From: Micromonospora endolithica
GTDB lineage: Bacteria; Actinomycetota; Actinomycetes; Mycobacteriales; Micromonosporaceae
Length of the DNA stretch: 64,000 bases
Reading direction: 5' to 3'
Assembly (NCBI RefSeq): GCF_003626595.1
Contig: NZ_RBAK01000004.1
Location: 496,001 to 560,000, forward strand
Shown: positions 1 to 8,569 of the stretch, piece after piece
Layout: every line of letters begins with the position of its first letter
Position numbering within the stretch: the first letter of the stretch is position 1
Notes under the pieces: generated by a model
Told to the model about the DNA's origin: nothing
Databases searched by the model: none
The model's input: the letters and a program-made list of their open reading frames with translations, nothing else
Translations under genes and position numbers: made by a program

Positions 1-103
1 CGCCGAGGCGACCCGGGCGTACGCCGACCGCCGTCGCGCCGAGCTGGCCGCCGGTGAGCTGCGCGTCCTGGTCGACCATCGCGACCTGTTGGCCGGCGGG
101 TGA
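1..103 (+). CDS. 3' end of an unidentified gene
   Basis: An open frame enters from the left edge (codons in phase with base 2) and stops with TGA at 101-103. The visible 33 residues end in VDHRDLLAGG and are rich in Ala, Arg and Glu, as in an ordinary cytoplasmic enzyme. No domain can be recognised from so short a tail. It reads in the same direction as the membrane protein and riboflavin-type genes that follow and may be the first visible member of that operon. Confidence 0.45.
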   Translation, partial: AEATRAYADRRRAELAAGELRVLVDHRDLLAGG

Positions 104-165
104 GTGAACCGACGGCGGCCGGCGTACGTGCCTTCGGACGGGAAGATCGTCGAGGGAGGGTACGC

Positions 166-1116
166 ATGGACGCGGAGACCACCGGCACGCCCGCGCGACG
201 GCGGTTCGGCCCGCTGGCCCGGACACTTGTCGGGTTGGGCCTGCTCGCCGCCCTGGTCGCCACGGTCGGCCACGGCCCGGTCCTGGCCGGGTTGCGGCTG
301 ATCGACGCCCCGGCGCTGGCCGCCGCGCTCGGCATCGGCGTGCTGACCACCGTCTGCTGTGCCTGGCGGTGGAGCCTGGTCGCCTCCGGGCTCGGGGTCC
401 GGCTACCGCTGGGCACCGCCGTGGCGCACTGCTACCGGGCGGTGTTCCTCAACGCCACCCTGCCCGGTGGTGTCCTCGGCGACGTGCACCGGGCGGTCCG
501 GCACGGGCGTGACTCAGGCGACCTCGGTCGTGGTGTGCGGGCGGTGGTCTGGGAGCGTACGGTCGGTCAGGTGGTCTTGATCGTGGTCGCGCTGGTCGTG
601 CTGGCCGCGTTCCCCTCACCGGTCCGGCCGTTCCTGCCGGCGGCGGCCGCGCTGCTGGTGGCCGTCGGCGTCGGCGCGGTCCTGCTGGCCCGGCTGACGC
701 CGGTGCGGGCCGCGTCCCGCCTCGGCCGGGCGTTGCGCGCCGCGACCGCGGACGTCCGCGCCGGCCTGCTGGCCCGCCGCGCCTGGTGCGGGGTGCTGCT
801 GGCGTCCACCGTGGCGGTGGCCGGGCACCTGGCGACGTTCGTGGTGGCCGCCCGCACCGCCGGTTCCGACGCGCCGCTGTCCCTGCTGGTCCCGCTGACG
901 CTGCTGGCGCTGCTGGCGATGGGGGTGCCGGCGAACGTCGCTGGCTTCGGACCCCGTGAGGGGGTGGCCGCCTGGGCGTTCGCCGCCGCCGGCCTCACCG
1001 CCGCCGAGGGCGTCACCACCGCGATGGTGTACGGGGCCCTGGTGCTGGTAGCGAGCCTCCCCGGCGCCGCCGTCCTGCTGGTTCGCCGTGTCCCCGTGCC
1101 CGCCGGCACCGTCTGA
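166..1116 (+). CDS. YbhN/LPG-synthase-type flippase-like membrane protein
   Basis: Predicted integral membrane protein of 316 aa with about seven to eight hydrophobic helices, starting after a short basic N-terminus. The pattern (RAVFLNATLPGGVLGDVHRA early, then VPANVAGFGPREG near the end) matches the lysylphosphatidylglycerol synthase transmembrane (UPF0104/YbhN) family, which moves or modifies lipids. There is no soluble aminoacyl-transferase domain, so true LPG synthesis is unlikely. ATG 166 is chosen over the upstream GTG at 100 because GAGGGAGG lies 6 nt before it. ribA starts 11 nt downstream, so the genes are probably cotranscribed. The substrate is unknown. Confidence 0.75.
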   Translation: MDAETTGTPARRRFGPLARTLVGLGLLAALVATVGHGPVLAGLRLIDAPALAAALGIGVLTTVCCAWRWSLVASGLGVRLPLGTAVAHCYRAVFLNATLPGGVLGDVHRAVRHGRDSGDLGRGVRAVVWERTVGQVVLIVVALVVLAAFPSPVRPFLPAAAALLVAVGVGAVLLARLTPVRAASRLGRALRAATADVRAGLLARRAWCGVLLASTVAVAGHLATFVVAARTAGSDAPLSLLVPLTLLALLAMGVPANVAGFGPREGVAAWAFAAAGLTAAEGVTTAMVYGALVLVASLPGAAVLLVRRVPVPAGTV

Positions 1117-1127
1117 CGAGGAGTCCG

Positions 1128-1772
1128 ATGTCCGAAGTCCGTCCCGCCGCCACGGTCCGCAACCAGGTCACGGTCCCGCTGCGCTTCCCCGACGGTTACA
1201 CCACCACCGCCCGGGTGTACACCTTCACCGGCCTGGTCGACGGGCGGGAACACCTCGCCCTCGGGCTCGGCGACCGCGCCGCGGCGGACCCGCCGTCGCG
1301 CGGGCTGCCGCTGGTCCGCCCGCACAGCGAGTGCCTGACCGGCGACGTGTTCGGCAGCCAGCGCTGCGACTGCGGCCCGCAGCTGCGCGAGGCGGTGGAA
1401 CGCATCGCCGGCGCCGGTGGCTACCTGCTCTACCTGCGTCAGGAGGGCCGGGGCATCGGCCTGTACGCCAAGCTCGACGCGTACGCGTTGCAGGATTCCG
1501 GGTTGGACACCTACCAGGCCAACGTGGCCCTCGGTCACCGGGCCGACGAGCGGGACTACACGGTGGCCGCGCAGATGCTCGCCGCGTTGGGCGTGGACGA
1601 GGTCACGCTGCTGAGCAACAACCCGGACAAGGCCGCCCAGCTCGACCGGCTGGGTGTCCGGGTCGCCGAGCGGGTGGCCACCGGCCTGTTCCTGTCCCCG
1701 GCCAACGCCGACTACCTGGCGGCCAAGGCCCGGCACGGCGAGCACGCCCTCGACCTGCCGTTCGTCCCGTGA
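1128..1772 (+). CDS. ribA: GTP cyclohydrolase II
   Basis: Converts GTP to 2,5-diamino-6-ribosylamino-4(3H)-pyrimidinone phosphate, the first step of riboflavin synthesis. At 214 aa it has the normal single-domain length, without the RibB half found in many actinobacterial RibBA fusions. The zinc-site motif HSECLTGDVFGSQRCDCG carries the three cysteines, followed by the LRQEGRGIGL loop and SNNPDKAAQL. ATG 1128 has a GACGAGGAG ribosome site. The stop overlaps the GTG of the next gene by 4 nt (GTGA). A stand-alone ribA beside a lone reductase suggests a deazaflavin, pterin or specialised-metabolite branch rather than the main rib operon; that is inference. Confidence 0.9.
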   Translation: MSEVRPAATVRNQVTVPLRFPDGYTTTARVYTFTGLVDGREHLALGLGDRAAADPPSRGLPLVRPHSECLTGDVFGSQRCDCGPQLREAVERIAGAGGYLLYLRQEGRGIGLYAKLDAYALQDSGLDTYQANVALGHRADERDYTVAAQMLAALGVDEVTLLSNNPDKAAQLDRLGVRVAERVATGLFLSPANADYLAAKARHGEHALDLPFVP

Positions 1773-2458
1773 CCACCCGCCCGTACGTGCTGGTCAGCTG
1801 CGCCACGTCGATCGACGGCTACCTGGACGACGCGACCGACCAGCGGCTGCTGCTGTCCAACGACGACGACCTGGACCGGGTCGACGAGGTACGGGCGAGC
1901 TGCGACGCGATCCTGGTCGGCGCGACCACCGTCCGCCGCGACGATCCCCGGCTGCTGGTGCGCTCGGCCCGGCGCCGCGCCCAGCGGCTGGCCGACGGCC
2001 GGCCGGCCTCGCCGACCCGGGTCACCCTGACCGGCTGCGGCGACCTGGACCCGTCGGCCCGGTTCTTCACCGTCGGCGACACCGAGCGGATCGTCTACTG
2101 CTCCTCCTCGGCGGCGGAGAAGGCCCGGGACCGGCTGGCCGGTCTCGCCACCGTCGTCGACGCGGGCGAGCCGGTCGACCCGGTCCGGGCGCTGGACGAC
2201 CTGGCCGCCCGGGGCGTACGCCGGTTGATGGTGGAGGGCGGGGCGACCGTGCACGCCCAGTTCCTCACCGCCGGACTGGTGGACGAGTTGCACCTGGTGG
2301 TCGCCCCGTTCTTCGTCGGTGACGGCCGGGCGCCCCGGTTCGCCGGGGAGGGCCGCTTCCCGTGGCACTCGGGGCGGCGGGCCCGGCTGGCGGAGGTGCG
2401 CCAGATCGGCGACGTGGTGCTGCTGCGGTACGCGCTGTCCGACCGCTGCCCCGGCTGA
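1769..2458 (+). CDS. RibD C-terminal-type (dihydrofolate reductase family) reductase
   Basis: A 229-aa protein resembling the reductase half of RibD (pyrimidine reductase / dihydrofolate-reductase-like fold, NADPH dependent). It shows the family N-terminus SCATSIDGYLDD, the ILVGATTVRRDDPRLLVR segment and the LMVEGGATVHAQFL motif that closes the nucleotide pocket. No deaminase domain is present. GTG 1769 overlaps the ribA stop in GTGA, so translational coupling is likely. The product probably reduces the RibA product or a relative of it, but the exact substrate cannot be read from the sequence. Confidence 0.8.
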   Translation: MTTRPYVLVSCATSIDGYLDDATDQRLLLSNDDDLDRVDEVRASCDAILVGATTVRRDDPRLLVRSARRRAQRLADGRPASPTRVTLTGCGDLDPSARFFTVGDTERIVYCSSSAAEKARDRLAGLATVVDAGEPVDPVRALDDLAARGVRRLMVEGGATVHAQFLTAGLVDELHLVVAPFFVGDGRAPRFAGEGRFPWHSGRRARLAEVRQIGDVVLLRYALSDRCPG

Positions 2459-2494
2459 CCGCTGCCCCCGGCTGGCCGCTGCCCCCGGCTGGCC
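2442..2494 (+). repeat. Three imperfect tandem copies of a ~17-bp GC-rich unit
   Basis: A unit reading about ACCGCTGCCCCCGGCTG occurs three times head to tail, beginning in the last codons of the reductase gene and running past its stop. Copies differ by one or two bases. It fills the short gap between convergent genes. It may be slippage-generated or have a role in transcript ends. Confidence 0.6.
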
Positions 2495-2501
2495 GGACGG
2501 T

Positions 2502-3605
2502 TCACGCCCGGGTCAGGCCGAGCGCCTCGTCCACCCGGTCCAGCACCGTCACGTCGTCGTGGCCGACCCCGCGCAGCAGGTCGATCGCGGTCGCCCGGAT
2601 CTGCCCGACGATCATCGTCACCGGCAGCGGCGGGTCGGTCCGCAGCAGGCCGGCGGCGATCCGGACCGCCTCCAGGGCCGCCGCGTCGGCCCGAGACGCG
2701 TGCCGGTCGGCGTCGGCGCCGCTGAGGTCGGTGGCCAGGGCCTCGCCCGCCGACCGTACGGCGACGACGAGCGCGCCGAGCGCGGCGGCCAGCTCCGGTG
2801 GCGTGGCGGTGTGCCGGCGGGTCAGGGTGGACCCGGCCCGGGCCAGCACCCGGATGTTGCGCGCGGCGTAGTCGAGCTGCCGCAGGGTCGCCTCCACCTC
2901 GGCGAGCTTGCCCAGGTGCCGGCGCCGGAGCCCCAGTCGCAGCGTCTCACCGGTGGCCAGCACGGCGGCCTGCAACCGGGCCACGCAGTCGTCCACCTCC
3001 CGGGCCCGGTCCAGCGCCGTCCGGGCGGCCGACTCGTCGCACCCGCGCAGCGCCGCGTTCACCTCGTCGAGCAGGTCGGCGAGATCGGTGTAGCTGAGAC
3101 GCGCCTGCGCCACCAGCGGCGCCAGCGGGTCGCGGGCCGCCATCAGTTGACTGGCGGCCAGCGCCACCGCCCCGCCGATCAGCGCGTCGACGAACCGGAA
3201 CGGCATCAGCGTCCCGCTCGGCGCGGCGACGACGACCAGGTACATGGCCGAGACGGTGGCCTGCACGACCAGGGCGCGCCGGGCCCCGATGACCACCAGC
3301 GTCGTGGTGGTCAGCAGCAGCACCAGCAGGACGGTGCCGGTGCCCGGGCCCAGGGCGTACACCAGCAGCTCCGCGACCAGCACGGCGGCGGCGACGGCGA
3401 GCAGGATCTCGACGGTCTGCCGCAGCCGCCGCCCGCGTGACTCGCCGAGCACGACCAGCGCGGCGGTCGGGGCGAAGAACGGGTCCGGGTGGCCGATCAC
3501 CACCGCCGCCAGGATCCAGGCGACCACGGCGGCGGCGGTCAGTTCGACGACCGCGATCCCGTCGCCCCGCAACCGCCCCACGGAGTCCCGCCACCAGCTG
3601 CGCAC
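2502..3605 (-). CDS. FUSC-family membrane protein (aromatic-acid-exporter-like)
   Basis: A 367-aa protein with about six hydrophobic helices in the first half, including a WILAAVVIGHPDPFFAPTAA segment typical of FUSC/ArAE proteins, followed by a cytoplasmic helical domain of about 200 residues. The family is linked to efflux of aromatic acids or other small organic compounds. GTG 3605 is preferred to the longer frame because GGCGAGGGAGG lies just upstream. It is downstream of the two-component pair on the same strand with a ~190-bp gap, so it may be a target or part of the same transcript. Substrate unknown. Confidence 0.75.
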   Translation of the reverse strand: MRSWWRDSVGRLRGDGIAVVELTAAAVVAWILAAVVIGHPDPFFAPTAALVVLGESRGRRLRQTVEILLAVAAAVLVAELLVYALGPGTGTVLLVLLLTTTTLVVIGARRALVVQATVSAMYLVVVAAPSGTLMPFRFVDALIGGAVALAASQLMAARDPLAPLVAQARLSYTDLADLLDEVNAALRGCDESAARTALDRAREVDDCVARLQAAVLATGETLRLGLRRRHLGKLAEVEATLRQLDYAARNIRVLARAGSTLTRRHTATPPELAAALGALVVAVRSAGEALATDLSGADADRHASRADAAALEAVRIAAGLLRTDPPLPVTMIVGQIRATAIDLLRGVGHDDVTVLDRVDEALGLTRA

Positions 3606-3798
3606 CGGTCGTACCTCCCTCGCCGGGTCGACCGGAACCGGCCGCCGATGATCTTCTGCGAGAACCGCCACTACCCCGGTCGTCACCTGGCCAACCGTTC
3701 CGGTGACGGGCGGCACCGCGCCGCGGCGGCCGGGCACGGCCCCGGTTCCCGGCGCGGACCCCGACCCGACGCCGGCGGTGCCGGCGACCGGGGTCGGC

Positions 3799-4491
3799 TC
3801 ACCGGTCGGGCGTGCCGTCGGGCGGTGTGCCCCCGGGCCGGACCAGCCCGGTCTCGTACGCCAGCGTGACCAGTTGGGCGCGGTCGCGTACCCGCAGCTT
3901 GGTGATGATCCGGCTGACGTGCGTCTTGGCGGTCAACGGGCTCATCCGCAGCGCCTCGCCGATCTCGGTGTTGCTCCGGCCGGCCGCGATCATCGCCAGC
4001 ACCTCGCGCTCGCGGGCGGTCAGCGCGGACAGTCGTTCCGGCGCCGACCGGGCGGGCTCCGGCCGGCGGGACAGCTCGGCGATGACCCGGTCGGTCACGC
4101 TGGGGCTCAGCAGCGCCTCGCCGGCCGCGACCACCCGCACCGCGCGGCACAGCTCCTCGCGGCCGACCGTCTTGGTGAGGAAGCCCTTCGCGCCGGACTC
4201 CAGGGCCTCGAAGATGTACTGGTCGGTCTCGAACGTGGTCAGCACCACCACCCGTACCCCGGCGAGGTCGGGGTCGCCGGTGATCAGTCGGGTCAGCGTG
4301 AGACCGTCCAGTTCGGGCATCCGGATGTCCACCAGCGCCACGTCCGGCCGCAGCTCGGCGGCCAGCCGCAGCGCCTCCCGGCCGTCGCCGGCCTCGGCCA
4401 CCACCCGGATCTCCGGGTCCCGTTCCAGCAGTCCGCGCAGACCGGTCCGCACCAACTGCTGGTCGTCGGCCACCAGCACCCGGATCGTCAT
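3799..4491 (-). CDS. NarL/LuxR-type response regulator
   Basis: A 230-aa DNA-binding response regulator. The receiver domain (about 1-120) has the acidic pair in VLVADDQQLV, the phosphoacceptor Asp in VALVDIRMPELDG, the T of VVLTTFE and the K of FLTKTV. A LuxR-type helix-turn-helix follows (about 160-220: LTAREREVLAMIAAGRSNTE). ATG 4491 follows a strong AAGGAGG site. The partner kinase lies immediately upstream (19-bp gap). Likely targets are neighbouring genes such as the multicopper oxidase and FUSC protein; that is inference from position. Confidence 0.92.
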   Translation of the reverse strand: MTIRVLVADDQQLVRTGLRGLLERDPEIRVVAEAGDGREALRLAAELRPDVALVDIRMPELDGLTLTRLITGDPDLAGVRVVVLTTFETDQYIFEALESGAKGFLTKTVGREELCRAVRVVAAGEALLSPSVTDRVIAELSRRPEPARSAPERLSALTAREREVLAMIAAGRSNTEIGEALRMSPLTAKTHVSRIITKLRVRDRAQLVTLAYETGLVRPGGTPPDGTPDR

Positions 4492-4510
4492 CTCGGCCTC
4501 CTTCGCCGGT

Positions 4511-5713
4511 TCAGCTGCTCGCCGCCGGTGACGGGGGCGGGTACGCCCCGGGCAGCCACGCGTCGACCACGAACCCGCCGCGCTCACCCGGTCCGGCGGC
4601 GAACGTGCCGCCGACGCTGGTGGCCCGCTCGCGCATCCCGGCCAGCCCGTGCCCCTCGCCGTACGTCGCCGTCGGGCCCCGACCATCGTCGGTGACCCGG
4701 AGCCGGACGTTCCCGCCGGTGTGCTCCAGCTCGACGGTGGCGCGGGTGGCGGCGGCGTGCCGGAGCACGTTGGTCAGCGACTCCTGCACGATGCGGTAGA
4801 GGGTCAGGCCGACGGCCGGGGCGACGGTGCGGTGGGCGCCGGTCTGCACCAGCTCGACGTGCAAGCCGCTGGAGACGGCGCGGTCGACCAGCGCGGGCAG
4901 TTGCGCCACGCCGGGGGTCGGCGCCAGGCTCGGCCCGGTCGACTCGTCGCCGGTGCGGAGCACGCGGACCGCGGCCTGCAACTCGCCGATCGCCTCGACG
5001 TTGACCCGGCGGGCGGTGTCCAGCGCCTCCTGCGCCGCCTCCGGGTCGTCGTGCATCAGCTCCCGGGCCAGACCGGCCTGGATGCCGACCACGGCGAGCG
5101 CGTGGGCGGTGACGTCGTGCAGTTCACGGGCGATGTCCAGGCGTTCGGAGATCAGCCGACGGTCGAGTTCCCGGTCCCGTTGTTCCTGCTCGACCCGCAG
5201 CCGGGCGCGCAGCTCCCGGGCCCACCGCTCCCGGTTGCGGGTGGCGGTCGCCAGCGCGAGCACCAACGCCAGCAGCACCGCCTCGCGCAGCGCGCCGTCG
5301 AGCGCCTCCAGCGGCCGTCGCTCCGTCCACGCGATCCAGCCGACCGAGACGGCCAGCATGGAGCCGCCGACCAGTCCGGCGAGGAGCATCCGGCCGGTCC
5401 GGGCGACGGTGTACAGCGGGACCAGCAGCGGCCAGGTCGGCGAGACGCTCGGCAGGTCGGTCAGGTTGTAGACGACGACCGCCAGCAGGGACCCGACCAG
5501 CACGCCGGTCGGCCACCGCCGCCGCACCAGCAGCAGTCCGCCGAGGACCACCCCGAAGGCGTACGCGGCGAGGCTGGACGAGTGGCTGGTCGGTTCGGTG
5601 GCCACCGACGTGTGCACGGTGATGGCGGCACCGCCGGCTCCGGCGACGAGCAGGTCGACCAGCCATCCGGACCGGATGGACTGCCGCTCGTCGGCGCTCG
5701 GGTGGGCCGTCAT
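4511..5713 (-). CDS. NarL-type sensor histidine kinase
   Basis: A 400-aa membrane kinase. The N-terminal ~150 residues hold several hydrophobic helices with short loops, so the signal is probably sensed in or at the membrane. The HisKA_3 dimerisation motif ARELHDVTAHALAVVGIQAG contains the phosphorylated His, followed by a HATPase domain with the N box (IVQESLTNVLRHA) and a DDGRG box. The ribosome site GGGGAGG is about 12 nt from ATG, rather far. It pairs with the adjacent response regulator. The 25-bp gap to the multicopper oxidase upstream suggests a shared transcript and possibly metal or envelope sensing. Confidence 0.92.
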   Translation of the reverse strand: MTAHPSADERQSIRSGWLVDLLVAGAGGAAITVHTSVATEPTSHSSSLAAYAFGVVLGGLLLVRRRWPTGVLVGSLLAVVVYNLTDLPSVSPTWPLLVPLYTVARTGRMLLAGLVGGSMLAVSVGWIAWTERRPLEALDGALREAVLLALVLALATATRNRERWARELRARLRVEQEQRDRELDRRLISERLDIARELHDVTAHALAVVGIQAGLARELMHDDPEAAQEALDTARRVNVEAIGELQAAVRVLRTGDESTGPSLAPTPGVAQLPALVDRAVSSGLHVELVQTGAHRTVAPAVGLTLYRIVQESLTNVLRHAAATRATVELEHTGGNVRLRVTDDGRGPTATYGEGHGLAGMRERATSVGGTFAAGPGERGGFVVDAWLPGAYPPPSPAASS

Positions 5714-5738
5714 CGCTGGTGCGTACCTCCCCTGCGGG

Positions 5739-7283
5739 TCAGTTCCCGTGCGCGTGGGTCAGCGGCAGCCGGTCGCCCCGGACCAGGGGACGGTCGGCGT
5801 CGGAGACGGTCACGAACTGCCCCATCATGCCGGAGTCCTCGTGCGCCAGCAGGTGGCAGTGGAACATGTACGGGGACCGGGGGTCGGAGTGTGGCAGGAA
5901 CGACACGGCCAGGCCGACCGTGCTGCCCGGGGCCACGTAGACGGTGTCCTTGACGCCGCGCAGGTGCGCCGGCGGCGCACCGCCGTCGACGTCGAGGACG
6001 TGGAACGACGCCCCGTGCACGTGGAAGTTGTGCGGGATCGACTGCCCGTTGACCACGTCCCACCGCTCGACCGTTCCGGCCCCGACGACCCGGTCCAGCC
6101 GGTCCATCTCCATGGTCCGGCCGTTGAAGGTGAAGTCACCCATGGTCAACCGGAACTCCTCTCCCGTCGTCGGCGGCGGTGCGGGCGTCGACGTCAGCAC
6201 CGCGGGCAGCGCGGGGGAGGGGCGCAGCGGGTCGACGGCGACGAACTTGACCAGGTCGTGCTCGTCGTCGCCGCCGGCCAGCCGTTCGTACGCGACGTTG
6301 GCCCGCAGCGGCGGCGGGAAGCTCTTCAGGACCACGTCGTCGCCGGGGGCGAAGCGGACGACGATCTCCGCGCGTTCGCCGGGGGAGAGCGGCAGCCGGC
6401 CGACCCGCTCCGGCGCGCCGAGCAGGCCGGCGTCCATCGCGATCAGCGCGAACTCCCGGTCGTCGGCGAACCCGACGTGGTAGATCCGGGCGTTGGAGGC
6501 GTTGAGCAGCCGCAGCCGTACCAGCTCGGTGGTCACCTCGAACCGGGGGTCGTAGGTGCCGTTGACCAGGATCTTGTCGCCGAGCAGGCCGGTGACGGTG
6601 AGCCCACCGAAGGTCATCTTCGACTCGTCCAGGGTGCCGTCGTCGGCGATCTTCTTGTCCTGCACGATCAGCGGCACGTCGTCCACGCCGTACCGCTTCG
6701 GCAGCGGCAGGTCGTCGGTGGCCGGGTCGTCCACCAGGAACATCCCGGCCACGCCCCGGTAGACGTGCGGTGCCGTGACCTGGTGCAGGTGCGGGTGGTA
6801 CCAGAGGGTGGCGGCCGGCTGGTCGACCGTCCAGTACGGCTGCCAGGTGGCGTCGCGCGCGATCGGCTGGTGCGGCCCGCCGTCCATCCGGGCCGGCAGG
6901 TGCATGCCGTGCCAGTGGATCGAGGTCGTCTCGGGCAGCCGGTTGGTGACGTCGACCGCGACCCGGTCGCCGCGCCGGGCCCGCAGGGTGGGCCCGAGGT
7001 AGCTGCCGTTGGCGCCCCAGGTGGCGGTGCGGGTGCCGGGCAGGAACTCGGTGGACCCGGTGCGCAGTTCCAGCCGGAACCGGCGGCGACCGTCGGCGTC
7101 GGTGGTGGCGTCGAGCAGCGGTGGGATCCGCAGCCGGTTGCGGAAGGCCAGGGTGCCGGTATTGCTCCGGCCGGAGTCCACCCAGACCCAGCCGGCGAAG
7201 CCGACGGCGGGCGCCACCACCACGATGCCGGCGGCGGCGAGCCCCTTGAGTACCGCGCGGCGGCGGGGACGCGGGCCGTTCAC
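5739..7283 (-). CDS. Tat-exported multicopper oxidase
   Basis: A 514-aa laccase/CueO-like enzyme that oxidises substrates such as metal ions or phenolics with reduction of O2 to water. A Tat signal begins RRRAVLKGLAAAG, so it folds in the cytoplasm before export. All four copper motifs are present: HWHGMHLP (~120), WYHPHLH (~160), HNFHVHG (~415) and HCHLLAHEDSGMM (~470), the last giving the type-1 Cys, His and axial Met. GTG 7283 overlaps the stop of the small membrane protein upstream (GTGA). Its place beside a two-component system suggests copper or redox stress control. Confidence 0.9.
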   Translation of the reverse strand: MNGPRPRRRAVLKGLAAAGIVVVAPAVGFAGWVWVDSGRSNTGTLAFRNRLRIPPLLDATTDADGRRRFRLELRTGSTEFLPGTRTATWGANGSYLGPTLRARRGDRVAVDVTNRLPETTSIHWHGMHLPARMDGGPHQPIARDATWQPYWTVDQPAATLWYHPHLHQVTAPHVYRGVAGMFLVDDPATDDLPLPKRYGVDDVPLIVQDKKIADDGTLDESKMTFGGLTVTGLLGDKILVNGTYDPRFEVTTELVRLRLLNASNARIYHVGFADDREFALIAMDAGLLGAPERVGRLPLSPGERAEIVVRFAPGDDVVLKSFPPPLRANVAYERLAGGDDEHDLVKFVAVDPLRPSPALPAVLTSTPAPPPTTGEEFRLTMGDFTFNGRTMEMDRLDRVVGAGTVERWDVVNGQSIPHNFHVHGASFHVLDVDGGAPPAHLRGVKDTVYVAPGSTVGLAVSFLPHSDPRSPYMFHCHLLAHEDSGMMGQFVTVSDADRPLVRGDRLPLTHAHGN

Positions 7284-7519
7284 CGGCGGGCTCCACCCCG
7301 CTGGCTCCAGGCCATCGCCAGCACGCCCGCCGCCACGGCCCACCACCCGAGGAGGACCTCGGGCATCGGCACGAGCCCCGGATCCTCCAGCCACACCTGC
7401 GGCGGTACGAAGAAGAGACCGAGGTTGAAGACGACACCGAGGACGACCAGCGCCAGGCCGGCCCAGAGCAGTGGCCGGCGCAGCCGCGGTCGTCGTCCCC
7501 CCGTGGGACCGTCGTTCAT
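7280..7519 (-). CDS. Small two-helix membrane protein
   Basis: A 79-aa protein with a basic N-terminus (GGRRPRLRRP) and two hydrophobic helices separated by a short PPQVWLEDPG loop. No named family recognised. Its stop overlaps the start of the multicopper oxidase (GTGA), and a GGGAGTG site precedes ATG 7519. The tight coupling suggests an accessory membrane role for the oxidase, for instance in assembly or anchoring, but that is only inferred from position. Confidence 0.7.
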   Translation of the reverse strand: MNDGPTGGRRPRLRRPLLWAGLALVVLGVVFNLGLFFVPPQVWLEDPGLVPMPEVLLGWWAVAAGVLAMAWSQRGGARR

Positions 7520-7581
7520 GGGTCACTCCCGTCGCTCGTCGGTACGCCCCGAAAGCTACGGCGCGACGAGCGACGTGACGT

Positions 7582-7615
7582 CCGCCGGCGGGAGAGACTT
7601 TCCTACTCCCGGCGG
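7582..7615 (-). terminator. Hairpin after the siderophore ATPase gene
   Basis: CGGGAG pairs with CTCCCG around an 11-nt loop, extended by four further pairs (CCGC/GCGG) after a small bulge. It sits 23 nt beyond the stop of the minus-strand ATPase gene. No U tract, as is common in high-GC actinobacteria. Confidence 0.4.
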
Positions 7616-7637
7616 TGTACGCCGACCCTGTTCCGGC

Positions 7638-8492
7638 TCAGGGCCCGGCCGGGGTCGCCCCCCGGTCCGGGGCGGCCCCCTCGGCTCCGGGACCGGGCCG
7701 GGCCGTCGGGACGCGCCGCCGGGCGGGCACCACCAGCGGGGTGCCGGTCTCCGGATCCTCGATCACCCGGCAGGGCAACCCGAACACCTCCTCCACCCGC
7801 GCGGCGGTGACCACCTCGCCGGGCGGGCCGGCGGCGACCACCCGACCGTCGCGCATCGCGATCAGGTGGGTGGCGTACCGCGCCGCGTGGTTGAGGTCGT
7901 GCAGCACCGCCACCAGCGTCCGCCCCTGCTCCTCGTGCAGCCGGGCGCACAGGTCCAGGATCTCGATCTGGTGGGCGATGTCCAGGTACGTGGTCGGCTC
8001 GTCCAGCAGCAGCAGCGGCGTCTGCTGGGCCAGGGCCATCGCCAGCCACACCCGCTGCCGCTGCCCGCCGGACAGCTCGTCGACCGGGCGGTCGGCGAGG
8101 TCGGCCACGCCGGTGGCGGCCATCGACTCGGCGACCACCCGTTCGTCCTCGCGGGACCACTGCCGCAGCAGCCCCTGGTGCGGGTACCGGCCGCGGGCCA
8201 CCAGCTCGGCCACCCCGATGCCCTCCGGCGCGACCGACGACTGCGGCAGCAGCCCCAGCGTCCGGGCGACCGCGCGGGCCGGCCGGCGGTGGATGTCCTC
8301 GCCGTCGAGCAGCACCGACCCGGCGGCCGGCCGCAGCAACCGGGACAGCGCCCGCAGCAGCGTCGACTTGCCGCACGCGTTCGGGCCGATCACCACCGTG
8401 AAGGAGCGGTCGGGCACGGCGACGGTCAGGTCCCGCGCGATGGTCCGCCGCTCGTAGGCGAGGGTCATCGCGGTACCGCTCAACCGGGACAT
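7638..8492 (-). CDS. Iron-siderophore ABC transporter ATP-binding protein
   Basis: A 284-aa FepC/FecE-type ATPase that powers ferric-siderophore import. Walker A is GPNACGKST (an Ala replaces the usual Gly), the signature is LSGGQRQR, Walker B is LLLLDEP, and the switch His lies in VLHDLNHAARY. The last ~30 residues are a disordered Pro/Gly/Ala tail. ATG 8492 is preceded by CGGAG. It is the third gene of the minus-strand operon after two FecCD permeases, 77 bp from the second, and is expected to be iron-repressed through the box at 10693. Confidence 0.92.
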   Translation of the reverse strand: MSRLSGTAMTLAYERRTIARDLTVAVPDRSFTVVIGPNACGKSTLLRALSRLLRPAAGSVLLDGEDIHRRPARAVARTLGLLPQSSVAPEGIGVAELVARGRYPHQGLLRQWSREDERVVAESMAATGVADLADRPVDELSGGQRQRVWLAMALAQQTPLLLLDEPTTYLDIAHQIEILDLCARLHEEQGRTLVAVLHDLNHAARYATHLIAMRDGRVVAAGPPGEVVTAARVEEVFGLPCRVIEDPETGTPLVVPARRRVPTARPGPGAEGAAPDRGATPAGP

Positions 8493-8569
8493 GCGAACTC
8501 CGTTCTCGTCGTGGTGGTCGTCGCCGCCGGCCGGGTCGGGCACGGTCGACCGGCCCGGCGCACCGGCGG

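Noticed and set aside
100..165. Upstream GTG start for the YbhN-like protein
   Set aside because: The extra 22 residues are charged and unlike the family, and a strong ribosome site lies directly before ATG 166.
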